A stretch of DNA of 64,000 bases from the NCBI GenBank assembly GCA_963971535.1, contig OZ020592.1, positions 55,381,632 to 55,445,631 on the forward strand, read 5' to 3'. Shown one piece after another: positions 1-11,421 of this stretch. The number at the start of each line of letters is the position of its first letter. Within the stretch, counting starts at the first letter, position 1. A program made the position numbers and the translations under genes. The DNA comes from Notolepis coatsorum. Its lineage: Eukaryota > Chordata > Actinopteri > Aulopiformes > Paralepididae. A model generated the notes under the pieces. That model did not search any database, was not told the origin of the DNA, and saw nothing but the letters and a program-made list of their open reading frames with translations.

Positions 1-390
1 ACGAATAACTTGGTTCTGCATGTATCGTGCTTCCATTCAAACAGACGGCAACTCGCGTGAGACTTCCTCTCTAGATACTCTTCAATACCTGGCCAGGGTA
101 CTCCTGGGTCCTAGTGCCCCCCCATGTTACACTATATGTCATGCACATGTATTTTATATGTTAATAAAATTGCATTTATCTTTAGTCCTAATTCTGTCAC
201 TGTTTGATGTCACAAAGAAGGGTGTATCCGAAAGCCGTCTACAACATTTGTAACATGCGATGAAAAAGTTAACAAATAATTAACTGTATTAGACATTTGT
301 TAATGATGAATAGGCTTCACTTCAGATTAGGGCACACAATAGCATCTGCAAATGATTTATAGATGTTTTATGAATGTCTTAACAGGAACT
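1..390. other. No gene recognised
   Basis: AT-rich stretch with no coding signal I can support. A short open frame near the start has low-complexity composition and no recognisable motif. The last part has the same AT-rich character as the repeats at 1277-1410. Confidence 0.5.
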
Positions 391-1096
391 CCTGTGCAGA
401 GTGGAGACGGAGTGCGCCAAGGTTGGTCTTAGGCTAAATGCCAAGAAAACCGAGGTCATAATGTATAACATCCTCCCAGATCATCCACCTCTAAGGACAA
501 CAGGAGGCTCTGCTCTAAAGGAAGTTGGTGATTTCAAATACCTGGGCTCGTGGGTCAACTCGTCCGAGCAGGACCTTAAAGGGAGGAAGGCACTTGCGTG
601 GAGGGCTCTGAACGGCATGACCAGTGTGTGGAAATCCAACCTCCCCCGTCAAATCAAGCTCAACTTCTTTCATGCAACAGTTGAGTCTGTCCTTTTGTAT
701 GGCAGTGAATGCTGGACCTTGAAGCCCACCCTGCAGAAGTCCTTGGATGGGTGCTACACCAGAATGATGCGTGTGGTGCTCAACATCAACAGGGATGAGC
801 ATGTCACTAATGCAAACTTTTATGGGGGGGTGCTAAAGGTGAGCGATAAAGTGGCAGTCAGGAGAATGAGGCTGGCAGGTCACTGCCAGAGACACCATGA
901 GCTGCCAACCAGCAAACTTGTGCTGTGGGAACCAACACACGGGCATCGATCACAAGGACGTCCCACATTAACCTACGTGGACGTACTCAGGAGAGATGCG
1001 GGAACAGAATGCACCGGCGAGCTAGCCAGATGCATGGAGGATCGGGATGACTGGAAGCACCGATGGAGGGCCCGTCCAAGGACGACCTAGATAGAT
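391..1096 (+). pseudogene. 5'-truncated LINE reverse transcriptase, C-terminal part (RTE-like)
   Basis: The open frame 401-1090 (229 residues) is the C-terminal part of a non-LTR retrotransposon reverse transcriptase. It starts after the catalytic FADD box, in the segment with GLRLNAKKTEV, then FKYLGS, then LLYGSECWTL, which are the thumb-region motifs of RTE-like and related LINE polymerases. The end, with GHRSQGRPTLTYVDVL and then a run of D/W/R residues to the stop, is the usual C terminus of this group. There is no endonuclease or palm domain, so this is a dead, 5'-truncated insertion. The clade (RTE or RTEX) is my inference; the LINE origin is firm. Target duplications are not clear. The frame is uninterrupted, which suggests moderate age. 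Confidence 0.75.
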
Positions 1097-1276
1097 AACA
1101 AATCATTTGTTGAACATGAAAAATAAATGGAGATACAGTAGTCGTTTTTTCATATCCATTTTTTAAAGCATCTACAAATGTGTTACTACACATTAAACAA
1201 CATTATATAATGATGAACAAATCAAGTACAAACAATGTTGATAATGAGTTATAAATCATGTAGAACTAATCTGTAA

Positions 1277-1930
1277 ATGTTATACAAATATAGTTATAAA
1301 TGATTTAATAATCATTTATGAATGTATATAAATGGTTTGTTCATGATTAGTTCATTATCCACTAATGCGTTATAAATACTTTGTAAATGTTATACAAATA
1401 TAGTTATAAGGGCGGCTAGGTGGTGCAGTGGGCAAGGTGCTCACCACCAATGCAGGAGACGCTGGGTTCGAGCCCAGCTCTCCGCATTGCTATCAGCTTG
1501 GCTGGTCGTTCATACTAATACAATTGGCAGTATTAGGGGGTGGGAAGCTGATGGGTGGGGATTGGACGTTGTGGACAGCGACTCCTACAGGTCGGTTGGT
1601 GCGCCTGCGCAGCAGAATCAGGAAGCGACGGGGGCGGCGTGTCCCTCCCACGCAGACCCCCCGACGCTGAGAGATCACGCTGTGCAGGCTGCTTCCTCGA
1701 GTACCGGAGGGGACACGTGATGTAAAGCTTCGTCCACATTGCAGCTGGCTTGTGGGAGGCATGGCCTAACAGCGTTCGAGACAGGGGAGGGTAGAATTGG
1801 ACGATACGAAATTGGGATGGGAGAAAAATAGAAAATGGGAGAAAAATTAGATAAAAAAATATATATATAGTTATAAATGATTTAATAATCATTTATGAAT
1901 GTATATAAATGGTTTGTTCATTATCTACAA
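1277..1930. repeat. AT-rich tandem repeat, about 109-bp unit, split by a SINE
   Basis: The string ATACAAATATAGTTATAA recurs at about 1283 and 1392. The following block with TTTAATAATCATTTATGAAT recurs at about 1300 and 1877. Removing the SINE at 1410-1864 leaves two direct units of about 109 bp, so the SINE inserted into the second unit. Confidence 0.6.
1410..1864 (+). mobile_element. tRNA-derived SINE, about 455 bp, with 12-bp target duplication
   Basis: The head has RNA polymerase III promoter boxes as in a tRNA: an A-box-like TGGTGCAGTGGGC near 1421 and a B box GGTTCGAGCCC near 1465. A long tRNA-unrelated body follows, then a purine-rich end. The 12-bp string ATATAGTTATAA lies directly before the element (1398-1409) and directly after it (1865-1876), as expected for LINE-driven insertion. 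The same family recurs on the minus strand at 21030-21890 and at about 19100-19920, each disrupted by another element. Confidence 0.85.
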
Positions 1931-2613
1931 ATACCTTATAAATGTATTATAACAGGGTGTTATTATAAAGTGCTACCAAAAAAATGTATCCGCTTCATAC
2001 ACTACACTTAATTATTCCTGCATAACCTGGCAACTCAAAGTGAATGTAGGCTATATCTCCTCAGTGCCTATGTGCAGTCAGCCTCCGACAAAAGGAATGA
2101 GGACAAAACTACCAAAATGAAAGAAATATTCATGCAAGTTTGAAGCCCCTTTTTCACAGCTGGCAGGTATGAGATTCAAAATGATGAGGCTGACCTGCGT
2201 GATCACATGGCTTTGTTAAGAATGTTTGGTTTGTTTGTCAATTAGTAATGTGAACCATAACCCCCATCCTCCCACCCCTGACATCAATATATCATTGTTG
2301 CACTGATTCGCATAGCTTAATTAAAGTATAATTAAAGTATAATTATCTTATTTTTTTAATTGAGACTTCAATTCCCACAAAGCCGCTGCATTCTGTTGTA
2401 ATGAGGATGTTGTTTTTACGCCGTACACCACTGTGACTACATCTACTTGTGAGCCCAGTGAAGAAGAGGACAGAGGAGACAGACCATCATTGGGAGTCGG
2501 CTTCCATCTGTCGAATCAGGATGAAAGCCTGCAGTGGAATTCCCCTTTAGCTTCAAAGAAAAGAAAAAAGACAAACTAAGAGGTTTTGGTCCGACAACAG
2601 CCATAGACACACT
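1931..2613. other. No gene recognised
   Basis: No coding or structural signal that I can support. The composition is mildly AT-rich with no clear repeat boundary. Confidence 0.45.
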
Positions 2614-3115
2614 AGGGCTGGGCATGATATCCATATATATCCAACATTGCCTAACTGTGATATCAATCATATTGTGGATTATGTTTTTTATATTGATATT
2701 TGAGAATTGAGATAAGACAATTTCACTGTTTAAATCAATGCTAAAAAGCTAATTAGTGAGTCAGATTTCTCACAAAGCAATTTTTGAGATGTCAAGTGAG
2801 AATTACAGTTTCAATTGATTGTATCACACTTCCCATTATTACCACACAGGGCAGATATGAACAAGCAGGAAACTGCACAGACCAACAGCGCTACCTGCAC
2901 ATGTGTCCGACAAAACGCCCCTGCCAGGTCATCCTTGACTGAGTGAGTGACTGTGAGTGAGTGACACTAATTTGCCAGGCATACAGTAGCCCTGGGAAAA
3001 ACTGCAATTGGATTAAGTGATTTTTTTCATACCTAAGCAGATATTGTGATATAGCCTATATCGATATCGAAAAAAGGGCTTATATCGTGATTTCCCATGT
3101 ATCGCCCCAAGCCCT
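2614..3115. mobile_element. hAT-like MITE, degenerate
   Basis: It begins TAGGGCTGGGCATGATATC and ends with ATCGCCCCAAGCCCTT, which is an imperfect inverted copy of the start. The interior is rich in GATATC/ATCGAT-type palindromes, as in the better preserved element at 13740-16024 that shares the TAGGGCTGGG end. No 8-bp target duplication is visible, so the boundaries are approximate. Confidence 0.5.
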
Positions 3116-3192
3116 TCAACTCTCTCTGAAGACAGGGTGTGTGTTGGGTATGGTAAACAGAGAAAGACAAAGCACACAGTGACAGGAGGGGC

Positions 3193-3232
3193 GTGTGTGT
3201 GCGTGTGCGTGTGCGTGTGGGTGTGTGTGTGA
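3193..3232. repeat. (GT)n microsatellite
   Basis: Run of GT dinucleotides with GC interruptions. Confidence 0.9.
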
Positions 3233-3384
3233 CTCATGTGGAGGCTGTGAAGTGATGGGAGGCCCTGGCTGTGAAAGTGAGTAAGTGGGCCTCCCCCCAC
3301 CCTGCCTCAGGGCAAGGATCCAACAGGTGGACAAGAGAACAATACAACACAGGGAACCGGAGAATAACATCATGGCCTGAGACA

Positions 3385-3385
<1 letters not shown>

Positions 3386-3420
<35 letters not shown>

Positions 3421-3537
3421 ACACACACACATACTGTAGACACACATGCACAGACACACACATACACACTAGACACACATGCATGCGCACGCACACCACA
3501 CAAAACCATCACACCCGCCTGACTCACACACACACGC
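3386..3537. repeat. (CA)n microsatellite, interrupted
   Basis: CA-rich stretch of about 150 bp; the purest block is about 3386-3433. Open frames across it are only the translated repeat. Confidence 0.9.
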
Positions 3538-4005
3538 ATCATTAGGGATTCCCGAATGAGCCACACAAGCCTGAAATAACTACCACAGTCATTCTTTCAG
3601 GGAAAGCAGATGATAGTGATATATCTTTAAACAAGTGTGCGTCGCATGAATGCACTGTGTGTTGTGTCGGCGACCAAGAGAGGGAGGAGAGTGAAGCCTC
3701 CTGGTCCTGTATGTCACGCCTGGGAGGTAATGGGGCAGAGGATGTGGTTGCTCGTTAAATACGTAAACAGCCGGACAGCCTTATGGGAAGTCTAATCTCA
3801 TCACACCTCTCCAACTATCAAGATGGAGACAGATGATGACGGTGTAGCCCGCTAGTCCGTGGTTGCTATCTCTGTCCAAAGGTGGCTACTACAAAATGAC
3901 TGTATATTCCTTTCATCATGAGGATATTCTCATACTGTAGATAGATTAGGACTTTTCTCTGACCTCATCGTTTTGACTGGGGAAATGTATCGTCGGTAGG
4001 ACTTG
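3538..4005. other. No gene recognised
   Basis: Mixed-composition DNA with no motif or frame that I can assign. Confidence 0.4.
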
Positions 4006-4117
4006 GATATGCAATAACCACAAGAGCTATTCAAGGAAACTAAACAATACACGTTTTTACATGAGGCTATAGATGGTTCAACTTCACTGGAATTGTGTTG
4101 CTAGGGAACAGCTTGGA
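4006..4117. repeat. Dispersed repeat A, partial copy, left of a hAT insertion
   Basis: The stretch from GGATATGCAATAACCACAAG to GGGAACAGCTTGGA matches the end of the repeat copy at about 31190-31309. It continues after the hAT insertion at 4674-4720 with the matching CCATGTTTATTTCCTGTCA. Confidence 0.7.
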
Positions 4118-4665
4118 CTGGGGCTGGAGGAGTGTATACCAAATATGATGGTATACCGTTCTGAATCATCATATACCGTCGTCCACGATATACTGGACGA
4201 CGGTACCCGTCCAATCTGTCGACTAAAGACGCACTTCTTCAACCATTATCTGAAATTAAATTAAAAATTAAAAAATTAATCTAACCCTAACTAACCTTAC
4301 AGTCATGCACTTGTCCTAATATACTAACCTACACTGTAGCACTTAACACTTTGATGAACATTGTTACTCAGCTGATAGAGTTGTACCCTTCCTGATGACC
4401 TGTCATACAGAACTTGTAAGTCACTTTGGATAAAAGCGTCAGCTAAATGACTAAATGTAAATGTAAATACTGTAGGGCCTACATGTTGTAAGAAAAATAC
4501 TATGTTTTTAAGTTGATCAAAACATTGCTCCTTGCAGCAGCATTAAAAAAGTAAAGGGAAATTGAGCATTTTAATGAAATAGCACAGTGAGTTATATTAC
4601 AAGATAAAGAAATGTCAAATATCATTATACTGTCAAAACGAAGTAAAATACTAACGCCCAGCCCT
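4118..4665. mobile_element. hAT-type element with 8-bp duplication AGCTTGGA
   Basis: The direct repeat AGCTTGGA flanks the element at 4110-4117 and 4666-4673. The ends are imperfect inverted repeats (left CTGGGGCTGG, right the complement of AGGGCTGGGCG). A related repeat copy at 31265-31360 has a single AGCTTGGA at 31302-31309 with no insertion, so it preserves the empty site. The interior contains an L2 3' end. Confidence 0.8.
4200..4471 (+). mobile_element. L2-type LINE 3' end
   Basis: A short frame reads RLKTHFFNHYL and then a stop, which is the conserved C terminus of fish L2 polymerases and is also seen in the L2 fragment at 19309-19662. The 3' end has the L2 tail CACTTTGGATAAAAGCGTC followed by short TAAATG-like repeats. 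Strongly 5'-truncated, and carried inside the hAT element around it. Confidence 0.75.
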
Positions 4666-4719
4666 AGCTTGGATCCATGTTTATTTCCTGTCAGCTATTG
4701 ATATTAGCAAACACTGTAA

Positions 4720-5518
4720 CAGGACATAAACATGGGTCCATTTAGAACCACACATACCACACACTTCATTCAAACTAACAAGGTTATCTCCAGCATGTAT
4801 GGTTGTTGACACTACTTTGCACTGCAGAACTATTTGTTCAGTAAGTTCCAAGTTTATAGATACTCACACATAAAGCATATTGCACAACATGCAAGGAAGA
4901 GATAATATAGAGCCAATGGCAGAGTTATGAGGCAAGAAAGAAGTATGAAAGTAAACCAGTAAAAGAAAAAAGAGCAACAGAAAGACAGTGAGAGAGAGAG
5001 AGAGAGAGGCGGGCATTAATTAGGCAGAGCACCACAAACTTGTGCTTGAACGCGCCCTGCGTACGACCCGACTGCCAACGCAGGCAAGTCCACAAATGAG
5101 ACGTCTGCGAGAGGGCTGGTGAACTTATTTTAGGGGGGAATGAAGCTCCACAGGCACAGCCTCTGTTTATGTAAGGATGGTAATGTGTTTCAGATTACAG
5201 GGGGTTTGTATGGAAATTCTTGTGGCGAGTCTGGACGTTTCACTGCTGGAGAGTGATGGAGAGAGGGCCTACAAGGCATTTTTATTTTTATTTTTTTGTA
5301 ACAGCCAGGCAAGAGAAAAGCTTGGCACATCTTGGCACACATTCTCTTGGCACAGAGAAAGGCTTGTGCCAGGCCCAACCCAACCCTGAGGGCACCAAAG
5401 CAGCACTCGAGGATATGGAAAGTGGAAAGTTAATGTGCTTAAGAAAACAAAGGGTATATATTTAGGATGTTAAACATCGCCAAAACCAGAGGTCTTTCTA
5501 TATTTAGGCTTATCTTTG
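4720..5518. other. No gene recognised
   Basis: Contains a short GA run near 4990-5010. No frame or motif that I recognise. Confidence 0.4.
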
Positions 5519-5712
5519 CATCGAACATTGTACATATGTCTAAACTGAACACTGTGACCTCTTTTTTTTTACTTCTAATTTTACTATGTTTTTATTTCAT
5601 ACTTATCTTGTCTTGCACAGTCTCTGGAGCGCAACAGTAAGAAGCATTTTGTACAAAAGTATTCTGTACTTCTGTATGACAACTATTAAAGAAACTTGAA
5701 ACTTGAAACTAT
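5519..5712 (+). mobile_element. Rex1-type LINE 3' end
   Basis: It matches, in the opposite orientation, the 3' ends at about 13933-14140 and 47508-47783. Shared marks are CACAGTCTCTGGAGCGCAAC and the GAAACTTGAAACTTGAAAC tail. Only the 3' untranslated part is present. The family name comes from the coding part of the 13933-15145 copy. Confidence 0.7.
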
Positions 5713-6344
5713 CTGCACAGTGCTTTTTATGGTCCGATGATCTTCATCAGATATATATGCAACTTGTCTATCATTATGATTGATATTTGCACTCTCTCCC
5801 CACTGGTGTGGCAGGAGCCGAACGCCACCGGGTAAACGAGGAGAGAGAGAGCCTCTCTCTATCCCAGTTCATCTATAAATATTTCCCTTACAGTCAGTCA
5901 CTGACCACCACCAAGAGGGAGAAACTTTAATAAGCGGGTTGGGATCAAATATTCTTAGAGAAATCTGTGGCGTGTTATCGTCCGGTTTCATCTCGGCGGC
6001 TGGGGTTCAGTGCCATGTCAGACCCCGGGACAGAGTGTGCAGCAGATTCACTTTGTTTTCGCAGAGCGAGGAGAAGAAAAGACTGAAAATATGTTGAGAT
6101 CTGGCTCCGGGGGAAAATAACCCTGGCAGAAGAAAAGCTCCCATGCCAGTGTGTTGAAGAATTTAACAATAAGAAATGTTACATGCCGGCCTCAAAAAAG
6201 TTGCTTTCACCATTTATTCTCTAGACGTCGCAGACCACATAAAACAGGTCTAAGATCAAATAATGCTATACAATACATACTCTTCGAAGCTGGAATAGAT
6301 TAACATTAAGAGCTTAACAACGTGCCAGCACAGTTAAAAATTCT
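5713..6344. other. No gene recognised
   Basis: No assignable coding exon or repeat. A 64-residue minus-strand frame at 5975-6169 has no recognisable motif. Confidence 0.4.
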
Positions 6345-6545
6345 GGACCCCATACTCCATAGCCCTATTTACTGAAGCTTTGTGTTTGGGTGCACTTTCA
6401 TGTATGTTTGAGTGCTTTTTTCCTACAGTGGCCCCATTACTTTACATTCGTTTTGTGGCTAACTGAGTAGGAGCTGGGTATCCAGTCGGCATGGATTGTG
6501 CTGAGAAAGGACTCTACCCCTCATCATCAATGAGTAGGAAATAGG
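6345..6545. repeat. Dispersed repeat shared with 46315-46510
   Basis: Both places have the order ACTCCA, then a T-rich stretch, then CCCATTACTTTACATT, then GTAGCTAACT or GTGGCTAACT, then AAAGGACTCTAC. They are diverged copies of one unnamed repeat in the same orientation. Confidence 0.55.
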
Positions 6546-7358
6546 ACTAAGTGTCTAAAATTATGAGCTTACTCTTTATCGCCAACAGAGCATGGTACTC
6601 CCAATACAGTGTGTGAACACTTAATGGTAACAAATAATGATTGCGTACTTACTATTCTATATGACAAAACACAGCAACAAAAGATTGCCACCCTGTGGCC
6701 ATAAGGGGCGTCTTGTTTAAACATGGTGGATGAGAGAAAACGGCGACGGAAAAAGACGTTTCTTCAAGCGAGGTAACATTGTTCACATTTTATGCACTAG
6801 AAATTAGACTGAAGCCTTTTACAGATTTCACAGCACTGGTCATCGTGCACGATTAGAATTCCAGTGCATTGCTGTAGCTCTATTGACAAGCTATATACAT
6901 ACAAAGTTTTAAAACTAATTGCAGCGGAATCTCAGGGTTAAGTCAAAAACTTGTCCTAAATAATTATTGCAAGTTTGCATTGCGTTTTAAAAGGGATCAA
7001 CAGAAAGTTCAGAGTCTCGACAAAGACCGGTGGGGTGAAAACACAAGCTGCTGCTGAAATACAGTATAAAATTACCCTTTTCTCTCTGAAGTCTGCATTA
7101 GCAGTAGCGACCTCATTCATTCCCAGGTAGCACTAGCTATTAATTATTACTGTGCCTCCTCCTAAAGTAAAGTGTTGTAGCAAACACTGTAGATACATGT
7201 ACATCTACATGAACCTGCTGTAGATGAAAACCAGCATGATCTTGGTTTTCACAGGAAGAGGAAATACACACAGTGTAACCTTTGACCCTGAATCTCTTTC
7301 ACTGCCTGGCCTGCTGATTACTCCACCTGAACCACGAGAGCACTTTGATCTTTATGTT
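6546..7358. other. No gene recognised
   Basis: No frame or repeat that I can assign. Confidence 0.4.
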
Positions 7359-7582
7359 TGTTCTACTGGGAGAGAGAGAGAGAAAAAGAGAGAGAGAACA
7401 AGAGGTGGAGGGAGAGAGAGAGACTGAGAAGGAGAGGGAGGGAGCAAGATAATAAAGAGAGAGAGAGGGAGAGAGAACAAGAGAGGGAGGGAGAGAGAGA
7501 GAGAACTAGAGAGGGAGAGAGAGGGGGAGCAAGAAAGAGAGATGGATAAGGAGGGAGGGAGAGAGAGAGAGAGGGTCAGGTT
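7359..7582. repeat. (GA)n-rich low-complexity tract
   Basis: About 220 bp of purine-only GAGA and GGGA runs. The open frames on both strands are translations of the repeat. Confidence 0.9.
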
Positions 7583-8188
7583 GCTGTGTTCTACACCACA
7601 CCTCTCAGCCTGCTGCTGATCTGCAGATAGAGCAATAATGACCATTTACACACCTGTGACTTGATACAGCAATAAATGAGCGTTTACACACCTGATACAG
7701 CAGTAAATTAATGAGCGAATGAAACAAGAGAAGCTCTGTTCCACTTTTCCCCCCACTTGTACTTTCAGTGAGTGTGGGTGAAAGTTTGATTGCCATGTCC
7801 TTTTTTTCCTCTTCTGGTTTAAAACCTCAAGAAACACAGCAAATTCAATAAAGACAATTTGCAGCGCTGGAATTGAGAATTATGGAATTCTGAGAGACGC
7901 TTTCTAAGAATAGCATCACCATTTTAAAAACTTGAGAAGACACACTGCTAGTCTGCACATCGTCTGCACATGAGATCCTCAGCTACAGTCTGGAGAGGGT
8001 TTGCAGGAAACAATTAAACGCGAGGACCAAAGGCAAGGAAATACCAATGGGAAGAGGAGGCCAGCCTTTCTGCTTCCTCACCCCCTTCTATTATACAGTC
8101 TTCCTGTTCAAAATCCCCCCAAACTGCCCATAGAAGGGTTCAGAGGGCGAAACAGTTTGAGAAAATCATACACAGACAAACGGGACCC
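7583..8188. other. No gene recognised
   Basis: Nothing assignable. It ends at the TTAA of the next element. Confidence 0.4.
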
Positions 8189-8710
8189 TTAACTCATTCA
8201 GCGCCAATCACGAGTATAGTCGGGTTTTGTTCGTTTTTTCTTTTATTAGCTATATCCATACATTTTTCATCCATCCTACGCCTTCCAGTCGGTATTGCAC
8301 GCCATTAGAAATGGTGTAGTTTCTTTTCTGGGATGATCTGAGCCGTGCCGGGCGGGGTTTAAATACTCCGGCAGGACTAGCGTTTACAACGTTACATCTG
8401 CGATGCTGCCCCCCCCCCCCCCCATTTCATATGCAATGCCGGACAATGTGGGACGGAGCTCCACGAGCAGTATTTGGAATGGCGATCAGATAATTGGATT
8501 ATTTCTTTTGCATTACATCAGAGACCAGGTAAGGACTCTATTATAAGGACTCTATTATATATATCCAATCTTGCGTTGATCTGATATTTCTTTCTACCGT
8601 GATCAAAGTTATCTGTGTGTATGTGCTTTTTTTTGGGGTGGGGGTGGGGGCGAGCGCCCCGCTACGAGGGCCATTTCATGTATGCACGAGGAAGGATAAT
8701 AATGATAATC

Positions 8711-10486
8711 TGAATGAATGAATGAATGAAAACTTTATTTAACAGATTGCAGAATGGGTACAATACAGTACGGCTCAATACATACAATTGTTAAGGGGAT
8801 GCAGACCTGAGAAAGACGTTTGTCTTGTTTCCATCAGGGTCCCCCATTTTCAATTCATATAGACATTTATGACATACACAACATACATGACATTTATGGC
8901 ATAGGGACATATAGGTATTTAGTACTGATACATTTGTGACATAGGCGGTATTCAAATATACAGTACTGTTACCCCTAGATCCTGACAGAGTATATACATA
9001 TGATGGGGAGGGGACTGTACATTAGGAGGGGGTGGGTGGGTGGGAGGGAAATATACATACGGCGGGGAGGGAATATATACATGCGGTGGGGAGGAGACTG
9101 TCTATTAGGAGGTGGTGGGGGTTTTGGGCATTTACGGTGGCCAGTTTCGAATTGCAGCCTCCCGTAGGTGCTCTTTAAGGGCGGTTTTGAATGTGGGCAG
9201 GGATTCACATTCCTTTACAGCTTTGGGTAGGGCGTTCCACATTGTTGTGGCATAATTGCGAAACGTGTTTAGTCCCTTGTTTGAGCCGAATCTGGGTTTA
9301 ACATGATTTGTTGAGCTTCCTCTGGTGTAGTGGTTGTGGTATTCACTGACCTTTGGGAAGTATTTTGACATGTACATGGGCACCCCGGTCGTATAGTGTA
9401 TCTTGTAGACCAGGCCCATTGCAAGTTGCTGTACTCTGTCGTCTACTCTAAGCCATCCTAGGTTGGCAAAGTGGGCAGGGGTGAGGTGGGTTCTGGGGTT
9501 CAGGTCAAGTAGTAGTCTGACCAGTTTGTTTTGTGATGTTTGTAATTTTGTTTTAAGCGCCTTTGAGGTGCTTTGGTACCATGAGGTGCACGCATAGTCA
9601 TAGTACCCTTGAATGAGTGCTCCTGCCAGAGTCTTCAGGGTATTCTTGTTTACCAGAGAGGAGATCCGGTACAAGAATCTAGTTCGTTGGTTGACTTTTT
9701 TTATTACATTGGATGCCATTTTGTCACAGGAAAGATTTGCCTCTAGGATGGAACCCAGGTAGGTAATTTCGTCTTTCCTTGTGACAATATTGTCACCCAC
9801 TGTAACTGAGAATCCGTCGGTCTTGCTGAGTTTGTTATTTGAACCGAAGAGAATGGACTCTGTTTTGCCCATGTGTAATGATAGTTTGTTATCAGCGAGC
9901 CATATGCAGATTTTGCCTAGTTCCGTGCTGAGGGTTTTTTCAACCTGCAATTTGTTCTTGTCAGAGACCAGCAGGGCTGAGTCGTCCGCAAACAGGAACA
10001 AGTTGCAGTCACAGGCTGACGACATGTAATTTGCATATATTAGGACGAGTAGCGGTCCTAGTATGCTTCCTTGTGGAACACCACAGCTCACTGTGAGGGG
10101 GGGGGATAGAGTACCGTTTACCTCTACCATCTGTTCTCTCCCCTCCAGGTAGGATTGCATCCAGCTCACTGATAGGCTATCAAAACCAATTGCTTTTAGC
10201 TTGTCCATTAGAATGGAGTGATTGACAGTGTCGAAGGCCTTTTGTAGGTCCAGCATGACCATGCCGCAGTATTTGCCAGCGTCCACCTCTTGTTTGATGT
10301 GGTCGTTCAAATAGAGGAGGCATGTGTCAGTGGAGTGGGACGTTCTGAAGCCAGATTGGAATTCGTAGATTAGGTTTTTTTCCGCCAGGTACTTTTCGAC
10401 CTGTTCGTAGACTATTTTCTCCATGACTTTCGAGATGGAGGTAAGAATAGAAACAGGGCGGTAGTTGCCTGGGTCTAATTTGCTGC
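8711..10486 (-). mobile_element. 5'-truncated LINE, copy 1 (CR1/L2/Rex1 group)
   Basis: Same family as the longer copy at 48801-64000, to which it is nearly identical over its full length. The 3' end, at the low coordinate, has a short tail of ATTC units after an AATAAAG-type end. The 5' break is near 10486, where the match to copy 2 stops inside the polymerase region. It lies inside the piggyBac-like element. Target duplications are not clear. Confidence 0.85.
9132..10484 (-). pseudogene. LINE reverse transcriptase, palm to C terminus (copy 1)
   Basis: A 430-residue frame (9132-10424, open up to the truncation point) covers the non-LTR polymerase from just before the fingers to its end. Motifs in order: YEFQSGFRTSHSTD (about residue 18), LDLQKAFDTVNHSIL (about 58), GVPQGSILGPLL (about 113), catalytic FLFADDSALL (about 142), LSLHMGKTESILFG (about 181), TYLGSILEANLSCD (about 218), and a C-terminal tail FKTALKEHLREAA. 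The catalytic FADD is intact and the frame is unbroken, but the endonuclease and the polymerase N terminus are missing, so it cannot act alone. Compared with copy 2 it has YANYMSS in place of YANDMSS. Confidence 0.85.
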
Positions 10487-11120
10487 GTTGATTTCAGGAA
10501 GATTCGATAATCAGGCGAAAACGTGATAAGTGTATTCCGCTAAAACGCTATTATCGCATCTTTTCCTGGAATTACTGAAAAGCACCCAGACTATATTCAT
10601 ATTCAAAACGGTATAAAACGGAAATGTACGGATGAAAAAACAATCTGTTTTGTGCATGTTGACTGGAAGCAACTCACTGACAATCGTCAGGTGTTTGTAT
10701 TAGACCCATAGCTATAATATAAGATATATTTTAAGCACTCGCAAATGTCGCAGTCTCCCCATTGATTAAAGCGATGGCGTTCTAGCGCCCCCCTGGCTCA
10801 TTAAGCGATGGCGCTGAATGAGTTAAAGGTCCCATGCATTATAAATGTCATTTTTCAGTCTCTAGCATTGTATTATAGTAATATGAGTTCGTATCAATGT
10901 GTTTTAGGGTCTAAATACCATATTGGCGAATTGCTCAGTTTCAGCCCAACCCCTCTGTGCCTCTAGTAAATCGGGTCATTTTGATTTGAAGTCCCTCATC
11001 ACGTCACTGGGCGCTGTGGATAGCGCACGGTGATGCGATTGGCTCTGTGGTTGGAGCTAATGCCCGCCCCCATTCTTGCTACCTACAACCTAGAAACAGG
11101 AATGCCAGGCTATGGACTAT

Positions 11121-11400
11121 GAATGAAATTATCAATCAATGATCAAAATTGCTACAATACAGTACTGCTCAATACCAACACAACTGCTATGATGGAGACC
11201 AGAGAAAGACTTTCGTCTTGTTTACATCAGGGTCCCCCATTTTCAATTCATCGTAACATATATGACATATAGATAGACAGTACTGCTACATCTATATATT
11301 TATGACATACCATATTTGTAAATACAGTACTGTTTGTGATGCAAAGAGAGCCCAGAAAAAAAAGGATATACATTTGCCGTAGAAACTGTACATAGGAGTG
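11121..11400 (-). mobile_element. LINE 3' UTR fragment
   Basis: It shares GTCCCCCATTTTCAATTCAT and GAGAAAGACTTTCGTCTTG with the 3' ends at 8711, 15606, 17510 and 48801. There is no coding sequence. This subfamily has ATCA-type rather than ATTC-type tail units. Confidence 0.75.
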
Positions 11401-11421
11401 GGGGGGGGGACACTGTATAAA

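Larger units (their letters stand above)
8189..10826. mobile_element. piggyBac-like element with TTAA ends, carrying a nested LINE
   Basis: TTAA at 8189-8192 is followed by CTCATTCAGCGCCA. The other end has the exact inverted copy TGGCGCTGAATGAG followed by TTAA at 10823-10826. A TTAA duplication beside a short inverted end is the piggyBac hallmark. No transposase frame is seen. Without the nested LINE at 8711-10486 the element is about 860 bp, so it is a non-autonomous MITE. The superfamily call rests only on the TTAA and the inverted ends. Confidence 0.7.

Noticed and set aside
1421-1480. tRNA gene
   Set aside because: Boxes A and B are present but the arms do not pair well and a SINE body follows; it is a SINE head. 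The same holds at 37255-37320 and 21830-21890.
7352-7645. Open frames on both strands rich in Arg/Glu or Ser/Leu
   Set aside because: They are translations of the GA repeat.
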